Assembly (NCBI GenBank): GCA_951640195.1
Contig: OX621167.1
Location: forward strand, 1,426,001-1,490,000
DNA: 64,000 nucleotides
DNA from: Porpolomopsis calyptriformis
Taxonomy: Eukaryota > Basidiomycota > Agaricomycetes > Agaricales > Hygrophoraceae
Reading direction: 5' to 3'
Positions 31,662 to 47,330 of the stretch are shown in pieces. Position 1 is the first letter of the stretch, and every line of letters begins with the position of its first letter. The notes under the pieces were generated by a model. That model saw nothing but the letters and a program-made list of their open reading frames with translations. It searched no databases and was not told the DNA's origin. A program made the position numbers and the translations under genes.

Positions 31662-33789
31662 ATGCCTGGTCCCACAGTTGTACCAGTCAGCGCCATTGGC
31701 ACAAATGCTCCGAAGAATAAACTAGCCGGAATTCTTATGGTTCGTATTCTCAATTGCCATCTTTCTTCTTCTCTGACCAGCCTTTCCAGACGTATGTTAC
31801 CTTTTTCTCCTCTTCATAAGCTTTAATCTCTTTTTCCAGCTTATTCGCCGCGTTCGGAGGTATCCTTTTGTGAGTTTTTTCTAATCCGCTTCATCCCGAT
31901 CTATCTCCTCACTTCAACCTTCTACAGTGGCTATGACACCGGAACAATCAGCGGCATCATGCAAATGAAAGACTGGTTACGCACTTTTGGTAAACCTACC
32001 ACGGACTTGACGCACAACAATACCGGCTATGCTATAACCACCTCTCAGGCATCCCTCGTCCTTTCCATCTTGTCTGCAGGAACATTTTTCGGTTTTTTTC
32101 ATTTCCTTCACTCTTCAGCTCCATTCCAATCAATCCACTTTCTTCCTTAGGTGCATTACTCGGCGCTCCAGTAGCTGACATTCTTGGTCGTAAATGGGGT
32201 ATCGTCTCCGCTTGTTTTGTTTTCTCGATCGGTGTCGCAATGCAAACAGCCTCCACCGCACTTCCTCTCTTCGTTGCTGGTCGGGTCTTTGCCGGTCTCG
32301 GTGTTGGTCTTATCTCCGTCTTGGTTCCCATGTACCAATCTGAATGGTCCGTCACATCGACCGCTCAATCTCCCCGATTGACTTCTTCCTTCCCTCAGCT
32401 CCCCAAGATGGATTCGAGGCGCCGTCGTCTCTTGTTATCAGTGGGCTATCACTATGGGCCTCTTGCTCGCCGCCATAGTGAATAATGCCACTCATCTCCG
32501 TAACAACCACTCCTCATACCGGATTCCTACCGCCATACAATTTATCTGGGCTGCCATTCTCGTCTTTGGCATGATATTTCTTCCAGAGGTCTGCTCCACC
32601 CTAATTTTCGTTCCGCACCTCATTTACTGCTTCCCAAAAAGTCTCCGCGGTGGCTAATCAAGCAGGGCCGTGACGCTGATGCTGCTCAATCCCTCAGTCG
32701 ACTCACCTCTCGTGCACCAACTGATCCCGAAGTCGCCAATGAGTTGGACGAAATCCGTACCAACCTCGAAGAAGAAAAGAATCTGGGTGAAAGCTCATAT
32801 CTCGATTGCTTCAGATCCTCCCACAACAAATTGGCTCTCCGCACTCTCACCGGAATATTCATCCAAGCGTACGTTACTTTGCCTCTTATATTCCATGCCT
32901 GTTCTCAAACCACCCTCTAGATGGCAGCAACTTACTGGCATCAATTTCATCTTCTACTATGGCACAACTTTTCTCAATAATTCCGGTATCAAAGATTCCT
33001 TCTTGATTGTCATCGCCCTCAATGTCATCAATGTTGGGATGACTCTCCCCGCCATATGGGGTATTGAACGCTTTGGTCGTCGCCGTCTTCTCCTTGTCGG
33101 TGCCCTTGGCATGTGCATTTGCGAATATATTGTAGCCATCGCTGGCGTCACCATCTCCGTTCACAATACCACTGGCCAGAACGTTCTCATTGCATTTATT
33201 TGCATCTACATTGTAAACTTGACAGCATTCTTCTCTTTTCCACGCTATTGTTCACAAGTTGTCTTATGTCATACCTAGGCCTTCTTTGCATCAACGTGGG
33301 GTCCCGTCGCCTGGGTTATTACCGGTGAGATTTTCCCGTTGAACGTCCGTGCAAAGGCGATGTCCCTTTCTTGTGCATCCAACTGGCTATGGAACTTTGG
33401 AATTAACTATGCTAGTATGTATCCTCACGATTCTATTGTAACCCACCCAGTTGATCGTGTGTCCAGCTCCTTTCCTCGTCGACGTTGGCAAGGGCTCCGC
33501 TGGTCTTCAGACAAATGTGTTCTTCATTTGGGGGTCGACCTGCCTCCTCTGCATGCTATTCACATACTTCTGCATTCCCGAGGTGGGCTCCCCCCTCTTG
33601 GCACACATTAACAAATTATGACCTATTTTCTCTGCTCTCCAGACCAAAGGACTTTCACTCGAGCAGATCGATGTCATGTATCAGAATACTCTACCCCAGA
33701 ACTCACTCAAGTACCGTCGAGAACTCATGGCAGGCTCGGTACAAAAATCGTCTGGCCATAAAGAAGATCATTCTACGGAGAAGATTTAG
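31662..33789 (+). CDS. MFS sugar (hexose) transporter
   Basis: The sugar porter family moves hexoses with or without protons across the plasma membrane. Motifs in order: FGYDTGTISGIM near 31930, DILGRKWG near 32180, GRVFAGLGVG near 32280, a PE|SPRW junction near 32650, QQLTGINFIFYYG near 32930, FGRRRLLLVG near 33075 and TGEIFPLNVRAKAMSL near 33330, with PE|TKGLSLEQID at the end. About ten short introns split it. A pyrimidine-rich run (31611-31650) lies just before ATG 31662, common in highly expressed fungal genes. Stop is TAG 33787-33789. Confidence 0.92.
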
Positions 33790-34025
33790 ACCTGTGAATA
33801 CTAATCAATCTCAAGGCGAATATACTCGCATTTTATATCCTTCCAACCGCGAGGTATCCAGGAGGACACAATATGTGATATTTAAACGTCCCATTTATAT
33901 AATGTAATCTCAAGCGTACCGAACTCAATGCCAGAAGCCTCTACATTGAGATCAGCGCTAATAGAAGCAGCTTCTCTTTCGAGACCACCTCCGACCACTT
34001 TCTTTACCTTGCAACGCGCACGAAA

Positions 34026-36397
34026 TCAAAGACATTCCAATATAATTTTCACACCCCAGGCCCCAGGGTCCGGAACCCTCTCCTTCCTCAACCTATGAGC
34101 GTCCACATAAGCAGTACGGCCTACCTTTGCATCCATGTCTCGGGTCGCTTCGGCAGCATTCAGAGCTGCGACCACTGCATCATCAAAATCGAATGGTATG
34201 GCCTCAACAAAGGCGGCGATGGGATCTACCAGAGTGCGCGACGGAGGTCTAGCGCGTGTATAGGAATATAGTTTGGCAAGCGCAGCCGTCAATGCCCGCA
34301 CCCATACGTCCTTTGTTGCTACTTCAGATCCTCCGCCGACAGAAGTTTGCAGAGCGTGTGATAGCGCGGCGAAAAATATTCTGTGGCCAGAAGAAGATGG
34401 TAATAAGTCCACGCGCGTGCGGGGTTGGTCTGGAGGCAACGCACGAGTATAGTGCACCGCTAGTGCCACCCATTTGCTCCTCTGCAATTTGTGCGATGGC
34501 CATGACGGCCCCAACGACGTCAGTGCCAATAATACTTCCATCGGTCACCTTTTCTAGTACGGCTGAATGCAAATGTCACGAAAAGGCTGGATCGCGAGAG
34601 AGTGACAAACCAATTGCGCCAGCCTAGACAAGAGTCCCATGTTACACTGGAGAATCCATCATCAAAGAGACAAGACCATACACCAACCTTGAGAGTAAGT
34701 CCGCAGTCTGCGTCTCCAGCAATGCTGTCAAATCGTGTGATTTCTGGCTCGGCGGCAATGAGTCCTTTGCAAGCGCGTTGGATGGACTCCGTGAATCGCT
34801 TTGGATCTGGAAACTTCAATTGGGTAGTTAGTTGGGTGTGAAGCGCAGCCGGTATCAAGGGTGCAACAGCAGAGTTGGCAGAAGGGGGTGTACGGGACGC
34901 CCACTTCCAACCTGGCGCATCGGTTTCTTCGTCTAGAAGAGAGAGTAGGGTATTGGCATCAGGGAAAGAGGTGTCATCGGGCGGTGGAAGCAGCAGCAGT
35001 GTAATGGAAAAGCCGGGCATATTCAAACTTGTCTGAAGGACATATGATCGTCTTCGATCCATGATTTTGGTGTGAAAACCTACCATGAAGGTACCGGAAA
35101 GTAATCGTTGAATGTTGACCCCAATGACGTCAAGAGATCGACGAACTTCAGACACAATTGCTCCCAGTTCGAGTTCGCTTAGACCTCCGAGATTATTTAT
35201 CAAAACGACAACGTCGTCCTTTCCGTTGCCTCGGAAGGGTAGGAATGATCGCTCGATATCGGTAGTCGAGGTAATCATCTCTAGTAATTGCATAATAAGA
35301 TGTCGCAGCGGCGGTATTGGTGAGACTCGACGATGTCCCGGCTCCCCATGGATACCCAGTCCTATTTCAAGCTCGTTGGCAGAAAGTTGGGTCTCGGATG
35401 CTGCCGTGCCTGGGACCTACATAACACAAGTCAGACGCCTCGCTGCCCGAAACGATCAGACTGGCCAACATGACAATGTTCCAGTCCAACGCCAACAGTG
35501 CCTATCCTGCCAGAGACGCACTGAGCGGCATTGAAAACCTGGTCAAGACTGCCTCCACTCCTCGCCAGGGCGCCTGCAATCTTGTAGACGAGAACAGTAC
35601 CGGCTAGCCCCCTGGTTCGGGGGTTCAGTTGAAAGCTCGTCAGGCCTGGAGGCAAAGAAAAAAAGGTTAGGATATTGTACACCTTCTGCCTACGATGTTC
35701 CCCTGCGTTCTACCCACAGCGACATCGTCTCCAACTATGACAAACTTGAGGCGATCAGCCTGTTCAGGGTATAGTGCCGCGTATTGTTCCTTTGCGAGAC
35801 CAAAGTTCAAAAGATCTCCAGTATAGTTTCTGTATGGACGGGTGAATGCTAGATGGGTTCGCAAAATAACAGACGGACTTGACGATAATGACGGTCCTTC
35901 CTTGTGTGAGATTTCGTGCGGTACTGACTGACGGCAATCTCACTCACCCCTTTTCGTTGTCAAGAAGATCAATTCCACGGCGCACTTGGCGGGCAGACGG
36001 GGAAGCAAAGACATTCCCACAAACGGCGCCTGGCGTTATTGTTAATTACGTATGGTACAAGAGTAATAATCCTCGTATTACCGGTGAGCATGCCATCCCC
36101 TGCGAGAACACAAATAAACAAAGGTGGGCAGAACCGGGAAAAGCCCCAAACTGACCAACGAAGCTAGAGTGAGCGGGCTCATGTCCAGAGCCTCCCCCAC
36201 ACAATAAAGCAACATTCTGGCGGTTGGGCGAGGAGATGTAGACGACTAACGAGGGGTGAACAAGGTGGTCTTGATGCGGGCCAGTGTGACCACTCGCCTT
36301 TATGGGCCGGGTCAAGGCCAAGCCGGGGATTGAGAGCACACAATCCTTGCAGCGAAGCAAGGGCAATGGATGGGTCGTTCAGAAAGTGCTTGCCCAT
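34026..36397 (-). CDS. Dihydroxyacetone kinase (DAK1/2-type)
   Basis: The enzyme phosphorylates dihydroxyacetone with ATP in the cytosol, part of glycerol use and detoxification. The DhaK part has KHFLNDPS, CGGGSGHEPAHSSFVG near 36180, GNVFASPSARQV near 36000 and VGVGLEHCHV near 35480, which carries the expected substrate-linking histidine. The DhaL part has GDADCGLTLK near 34710 (usually GDGDCG), GGTSG near 34475 and PDPGAWGV at the end. About eight introns are seen. It may cooperate with the glycerol kinase at 58 kb. The TGA stop at 34028-34026 is followed by 47 further open codons in frame. Confidence 0.92.
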
Positions 36398-36486
36398 GGT
36401 ACTAGATGTGATGTGACTAATTGTGACATCTATGTACGCGTTTATTGGTTACCCTCTGGCTTCATCTCGTTCCCTTCGTCAATAAT

Positions 36487-40839
<4,353 letters not shown>

Positions 40840-41008
40840 ACCGGGCTTAATGAATTAGACTCAAATGTAATATAAACTTCAAATTTCGTCTTGGTGGTAG
40901 CGCATTTCGCAGTGATCCTTTACTACCAAGTGTAGTCGGGGAAACACATTTTCTGACAGAGCCAAGACAAGTCTTGCCATACGAGGACTGTTGGAATACA
41001 CACTGATC

Positions 41009-43417
41009 ATGAATAGAATTCCTCCAACTCTCTTGTACCTAACGATATTTAATCCAACTCTCCCACCTACTGGACTCCCTTTTGAAGACGAGGAGGATGC
41101 TGAAGAACAAGCGCACATTATTTTCTACACATCCAGAGAGAGAGCTGTGTCGCGCGATAGAATGCTTAGACAAGTCGGTTTGGCAAAGGCGTTGATAAAT
41201 TTCTCCGAGTGGGTTCATTTAATTCATCCAGCTTTACAGAGTATGACACCTGCAGGTTATTTAATGCCAACGAAGCATGTAATAATGCGCATGCGCAATC
41301 GAGACGCATGGCAATGGTATCGCCTGAGCCAAATTTTTGGATACATGCAGTAAGTGGCATTGAGCAAGATGGGTGGTATTTTGATTGCCAAGATGCGGTT
41401 TCCACAGGGTATCGAGTTGGCCCATACTCCAAGGTCTGCCGCTGAAGCCGAGAAGGACAAAGCCAAGGGCAAGCAGAAGGAGAAGGAAAAGACCAAGCCA
41501 AACGAGAAAAAAAAGGGGAAAGATTCGGAAGCAGTTAAAGATACGCCAAGTATATGTGACTTTCACGACGGGTCAGTTCACGATTTGGCCATACGTGCTA
41601 ATCTTCTTTGGGGGTACGAACAATTCAAGGTATGCATAAGCACCGTCGGAATCACATAAACGTTGACGGATGCGTAGCTCACGCATGGATCTTTCGCCTC
41701 CATTCTCGATACTCTTGGGAGAGAAGCACTGGAGCTGCAAGTCGAACGATTCTTCACAGTATGGGCGTGGTCTTGGGAAATAGAAGAAGGACATGATTTC
41801 GGACGACATTTTGGTACGTCGCAAAAGCGAACTCGATGCTATTAACGGCCGAGTCATTCTAAATTCAGGTGTACCTCTTCACCCGCACCATCGATCATTG
41901 ACCCCCATCCTGGACGAGTTTTCATCCCAATTACCTGACAAAGGTGTCCTACTCGTCACTTCTCCTCACCACATCATTCCCTCCACTAAATTTGCCGCCG
42001 CGCATTATCCGCCAGTCCTATCCCGACATCTCCTGGCACAAAGTTTGCAATCTCACCTCTCAACCAATTCTCTCGCCCAACCGAGCCCCTCGCCGCTTTG
42101 CAGTCCTGATGGCACTGCGAAGACTAGCCCCGTCATACCGAGTCATGCAGCGGCAGTAGGTCAAAGTCACTTCCTTCGAATGTCTGCCATGACGCTTGGC
42201 TTGCCAGTAATGAATATCGGCACGACCGCGAAGAAGTCAAAAGTGGATGCAAAGAAGTGGAATTGGTCGGAGTACCTGACTTTTGGAAGAAGCTCAGCGA
42301 AGAAACCACCTGAAATACCTAAGATGGATCAAGACCCAATACAGAAGGAAGGCCAAGAAGAACACAATGCTGAGGATGTCCAACACCAAGATGCGGCCGT
42401 CGACAAGAGTGCCCTGGAAGACGCCATCTCTTCGAATTGTAGCATATCTGAATCGGCCACCAACCTCATCGAAGAATCCCCAGACATCCTTGATACCCCC
42501 GATGGCTGTTTTGATGCAGTGGAAGAGAGCTCTCCACCTATTGAAACCGAAGGATTGTCGCAGTCATCGATCGATAATCATATTGACGTAAACCACATAT
42601 CCGCAATTCTTTCAGACGTGGACCGCCTGCTCCCATCCACCCCCGATAATGCATCCGACGCTGCCCCACAGAAAGAAATTCCGCAGGAACAACCTGCAGC
42701 GACTCCCGAATTTTTAACAACGACTATTCATCTCACAGACAATCAAGATGTTTTGGTCACTCGGAAAAGCAAAATATTTTACATCACGGCGAGTGCTTCT
42801 TTGTGAGCTTAACTTGACGTATCTGATTTTCATTCACAGAGAGACCACCTGACAGTTATGCTCATCGGAATGGACAGTGAAGGCACTCCAGACGTGAGTC
42901 CATTGGTTGAACCCAGTCTCGCGCTTGTGGAAAAAATCAAGGGGGTGATCGACGGCGAAGCAAAGAAAAGGCAAATCCACTCTTGAGCTATCTTGCCAAA
43001 ATTGCCCTAATGGACCCTAACAGTGACTCTGATATACCCTCTGTCACCAAAATCCTAGAAACAGACAGCAAGTATATAATAACCGCAGAGCATTTCACAT
43101 TATCTAGTCCCGGGTTCACATCACGGTCCGAGCATCTTTACAACGCTCAACAGCTTCTCAAAAAGTATACAGCAGTTCAAAGCTTTTACGTGAATGTCAA
43201 ACTGAACGGTAACATTGGCAGGGATTTTGATATATCAGAAGTATTTTCGAGAGGTCAAAACCCGCAACATTGGCACGTCCTCAGGCGCGGTCTCGGCGTA
43301 GATGACAAGAGAGGGACGATCGAGGGCGAGGTCTATATGGAAGTTTCTCGGAAGGAAACGAGCCTTACAGACGTCGATAACGATGTTTCTGGCCTTATTA
43401 GGAAGTGTATGCGATGA
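41009..43417 (+). CDS. CCZ1: Vacuolar fusion protein CCZ1
   Basis: Ccz1 with Mon1 forms the exchange factor for the Rab Ypt7/Rab7 on late endosomes. The first exon has YLTIFNPTLPPTG and YTSRERAVSRDRMLRQVGLAKAL, the conserved N-terminal longin strand and helix. The next has AQSRRMAMVSPEPNFWIH. A lysine/glutamate-rich insert near 41440-41520 and a long acidic linker (42280-42700) are low complexity. The last exon carries SEVFSRGQNPQHWHV and RKETSLTDVDN, typical of the C-terminus. Six or so introns are inferred. Its stop is 11 bp from the stop of the convergent lyase gene. Confidence 0.88.
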
Positions 43418-43428
43418 CCGACATTTAC

Positions 43429-44523
43429 TCAAGAGACAACAACTCCAGACACATCTGCAAACCAAGCCTTCTGATCCTTCGGTGATGCCCAGTCCTCGCT
43501 GTGACCTATGAGTGATGTGAGCATGGTATATAACTGCGCACGGCAAGGAGCTGGAATAGATTGAAGCTTACCGCCAAAGAATGTCTGGAAATGCATGCCT
43601 TTGATCGTTGCTTCAGGGTCACTGCGAAGAACAAGCCCGGCAATATTTATCACCGACTGTCCGTCAATCCACACTTCCACTTCACCTAAACGAAATGTGA
43701 ATGTGAACGATTTCGAGACCGATGGGGATACTGACCATCCTCTTTCCCGACTGCATTCAACTTTAATCTGATCGCAACCGATAGCCAACGCCCGATAGCG
43801 TTGTCCAATTTGAAAGCTCCTCGGCCAGCGGAGAACCCGAAATCCGGATTTTCTTTAGAGAAGGGCGGCACCTCAAGGAGACGGGTGGTATTGGTTGGAC
43901 AGAGAGGGAGATAAGTGTATAACTCGGAGATGGCACCCGCTCTAAAGAAATATGAGGATGGGACTCCGATGGATAAGATACCAAGGCAAGATTGACCTCC
44001 ACATGGGTCGCAAGCCAAAGCACTTGCATCTCTCGTCCTGCCGTCCACCAGAGCAGTGGTAAGAAAGGTCACCCACGCCGCCAACTGTGATTTGCAAAGG
44101 GCTTAGCTAGCAGCATGAGAAGAAGCAGCGAACGATGCACTCGCATATTCCAGGCAACTTGCCGCCTCTGACCCAGTCCCAACCAGGCTCCAACATCATT
44201 CTGTAGCTGAATACGGCTTCATTGGCATGAATGAGATCTTTTGCGAAGGATGGGGGGCCAGAGAGATAGAAACCAAAACCGCCAGGGATGGGAGCGGTAG
44301 GGTTGATGCTACCCTTTGGGTAAAATGCTTCCCAAGCGAGATCGGGGGGTGGAAGGGAGGGGTCAATGGAAATAGGGACGGGTGGGACGACGACAGGATA
44401 GGATGTTCTAACGTTGCGCTTGTGTATACCGAGCTGCTTGTCGTCGAGAGAGACGTAAAGGAGGTTTGGTAGCCTGATGGAGCTAGTGGTGAATCCGGTT
44501 TGAAAATGGGGTACAGGGAACAT
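43429..44523 (-). CDS. Polysaccharide lyase family 14-like protein
   Basis: PL14 lyases cut uronate polysaccharides by beta-elimination. Conserved pieces in order: GGKLPGI near 44160, then HCSGGRQDERC and LRPMWR near 44040, ELYTYLP near 43925, GRGAFKL near 43825, VEVWIDGQSVINI near 43665 and HFQTFFGG near 43590, with WASPKDQKAWFADVSG at the end. Three or four introns are seen. The first (44144-44085) requires a GC donor (T|GCGAGT) to join GGKLPGI with GGVGDLSYHC. ATG 44523 gives no clear signal peptide, and an in-frame ATG at 44601 would overlap the ZIP gene, so the start is uncertain. The biological substrate is unknown. Confidence 0.65.
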
Positions 44524-44566
44524 GATGGAAAGTGACAAAACAGCAATTTTATTCGACAGACATTTA

Positions 44567-45921
44567 TCAAGCCCATTTACCCAAGAGAGCCATGATAGCA
44601 CAGCCCGAAAGCATACAAGTCAAAGCGTAGACCAACTTTCCATTCGAACTATTCAGCATCTCCTTGTTGAACAGGAACTCGTGTGCTATCAGCTTGGAGA
44701 ATATCTGGATCAGGGAGTTGCATTGCAGAAAGAAAACTGCTGACCTCGACGAGGCCGGTGTAAATCAGAATGCCAGAACTCAACGAATCCATGATGCCAC
44801 TAACGATCGAGGCGGTCGCGCTACCTGGATTATAGGTTGACTTCACACCAAGACCTGTTGCGATCCCGACTGGCGTTGTCAACCCATATAGGATGGCACC
44901 GGCGTATGGGATCCAACCGTATTCTGAAGGGAAGTCGAGATAAGCGAGACGCGAACCAATACCCAGTCCTTCAAATGTTTCTGTCCATCAATAATGTCAC
45001 TTTTAAGGCGATCAGTTGGAAGAGGGTTGGTGGCCAACGCACGATGGAATATGATGACGACAAACAGTGTTTTGAAATCGGGGTCTACCGCGAGGGTGAG
45101 TCCGATGAGAATACTACATTGTTTTGGTTGGCCAAAACGATAAGAAGGAAATGGCATTGAGCGTTCACCTGTGAAGTAAGACACCAAACTCCAATATAGC
45201 CACGCCTATGACTTGGGCAGCTACAGGTTCAGATGAGCCGTCGACGATTTTCGTTTCTGTATCGCTTTGAACTAATTGGCCTTCAGGTCCGTGAGCGGCG
45301 TGAGCTCCACCGGAATGACCGTGAGCATCTAGACAGCACCTGGGAGTGAGATATTTGAAAGAAAATAGACCGAACATAGACTGACCATGCCGGATACCGA
45401 GCTTTGCGAGTTTTGCCGTTCCAAAGCGGAAGGCAATGAGCTCGATGATGAAGATAAAAAATATGCTGAAGAGACTAAAGGCCAACGCGAATGGCTTTGG
45501 GATTGTGATTAGGGGATGTTGAATATTACAAAGGAAGGACATACATATGTGCTCCAGGCTGGTGAAAGACAAGGGGAACCTAATTCACCGATAGCAGGAG
45601 CTAACAGATGAATGAAGGCAGTGGCAATCTAAATTTGATTAACCATGAGATGGAGGAAGGAAAACTAAACGACTCACGATTACGCCTGATCCAAAATATT
45701 TTGCGAATCTATTAAAAGCGTTACCAGCAAACAGGAAAAGAGGTGTGGGATGCTTACTCAAAGACAAATTTGGGGAGATGCAGTCGCTTCGACTTTCTAA
45801 CGAGAACAGGGAATAACGCACCCGACATTGAACCGACAAGAATGACAAAGATCGAAAGTATCCTCAGATTAGCGTGGGTGTCTGCACCACCGCCTGAGTG
45901 GCAGTCGATAGGGGAAGGCAT
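44567..45921 (-). CDS. ZIP family zinc/iron transporter
   Basis: ZIP proteins import Zn or Fe into the cytosol through eight membrane helices. From ATG 45921 the first helix region ILSIFVILVGSMSGALFPVL is followed by FAKYFGSGVI near 45700. A histidine-rich loop (DAHGHSGGAHAAHG) between helices near 45300 is the typical metal-binding loop. QVIGVAILEFG near 45190 and the region with SGIMDSLSSGILIYTGLVE near 44750 belong to the helix IV-VI core. The end MALLGKWA is standard for fungal plasma-membrane ZIPs. Several 45-60 nt introns occur. Its stop lies 43 bp before the PL14-like start in the same direction. Confidence 0.88.
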
Positions 45922-46000
45922 GCAAAAATCGAGACATTGAGTGGGTGGAGTGTTTTAAGTATGTTTGTCTGTGACTGGGACGGTACTCACACCCTCGCAG

Positions 46001-47303
46001 TCAGCCCATTATTAATAATAATTCGTCCGCGATCCGACAAAGCGTGCCTGGAGAAGTACTTTGGGTCTGTGCACAATAGTACTTCAACTTTAGGGCAATA
46101 TGTCTCCCTTTCTTCCCAGTGCTTTCAAATATCTCGCACAAGTCAGAAAGGGCGAGAGTCATCCGACAATGTGGTGCCGACAGTTCTCTCACCGCGGCCG
46201 GTCGAAAAAGACTTGCCGTGTCCTTGAGCAGTATCGAAAAAACATCAGGATTCATCTTTGACCATGTCAGTGAATTAAAATAACAAACATAATCGTTTAC
46301 TGCCATACCGTATCAAATCGAGACCATATGTCGGTCAACATACCAGACAAAGACGCGTGCAACGTTGTCGACCCACGGTCCACCAAACAGGGAACAAGCT
46401 GCGAAACTATGCGACGCACTTCTTCAGGCTCGGCGTCTTCTGGTCTCGATGCAGACAAAGGAGATGTGCACAGTTGGCGTGTTGCATATGCATATGCAAT
46501 TCTACATCGCGATGAGTTTGGAACATGCTGATCCATTCAATAAAAGGATTCTCACCCAACTGCTGTTATGTTATAAAGCAGACAAGGCCGGTTCGGCGCG
46601 CTCTTCGTCATGTTACTCGGAATGTGCATCAGTTTTGGCTTCGTACCAAACCCATCCGCCGATAATCCGTCATTCGGCGGTGCTTCCCACCATGGCAGCC
46701 TCTTTCCTCGTTCCAATTCTTCGCTCGTCAGCAATTTTTGCGTCAGCGGATTAGAGGGATCCGCGACCGCATTATAAAACTTCTTGCGTTCGTCGGGAGT
46801 AAGGACGGACCACAGAGCATCAGATGACGCGGTTTCTAGATTGCACATCATCTCCCCGGCCCAAATCGACGGGATGGAAGATGCTCACCAAGGTTAATAC
46901 CACCCAAGCGTCTCGCTAGATCAGTCTCGTCGTCAGTCCCGTCGTCTTCTTTGCTCTGTTCCTCGAATCGCTTTAGTACCTCTAACATCTTCAGCCTTTC
47001 CCCCGCAGAGCTTGACGATTGTGCTCGAATGTTCGAGTCCATATCCTCGCGGTAGAATGACTCTGAGCATTGAGAATGAGACTAAAAATAAAGCAAAATC
47101 CAGCAACGGTGTTCGCATGTTATCGAATGACACCCACTTCAGAGCGAAAACATGTTATCGAACAATACGGAACATTACACCTTGGGCAAGTGTACTTGGC
47201 AAACTGTCTTTTGCATCTGAATGCGAGAACGTTATGCTTGAATGCGTGTAATCGTTCTGCGCACTTACATTCGGCATGCTGTTTTGTCCGCCAACCTTTG
47301 CAT
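46001..47303 (-). CDS. ZNHIT2-like HIT zinc-finger protein
   Basis: ZNHIT2 proteins act with R2TP/HSP90 in assembly of snRNP and PIKK complexes. The HIT finger begins with ACR|IC split by the first intron, then [17 protein letters not shown] near 47190-47140 and [28 protein letters not shown] near 46990 and [17 protein letters not shown] near 46815, with PWWEAP near 46695, match the family. The C-terminal exons read [10 protein letters not shown] to stop 46001. Five introns are inferred; the frame near 46540-46570 was not fully resolved. Start ATG 47303 is 27 bp from the divergent DBP9 start. Confidence 0.8.
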
Positions 47304-47330
47304 GATCACTTCAAAGTCCGAACAGTCGCG

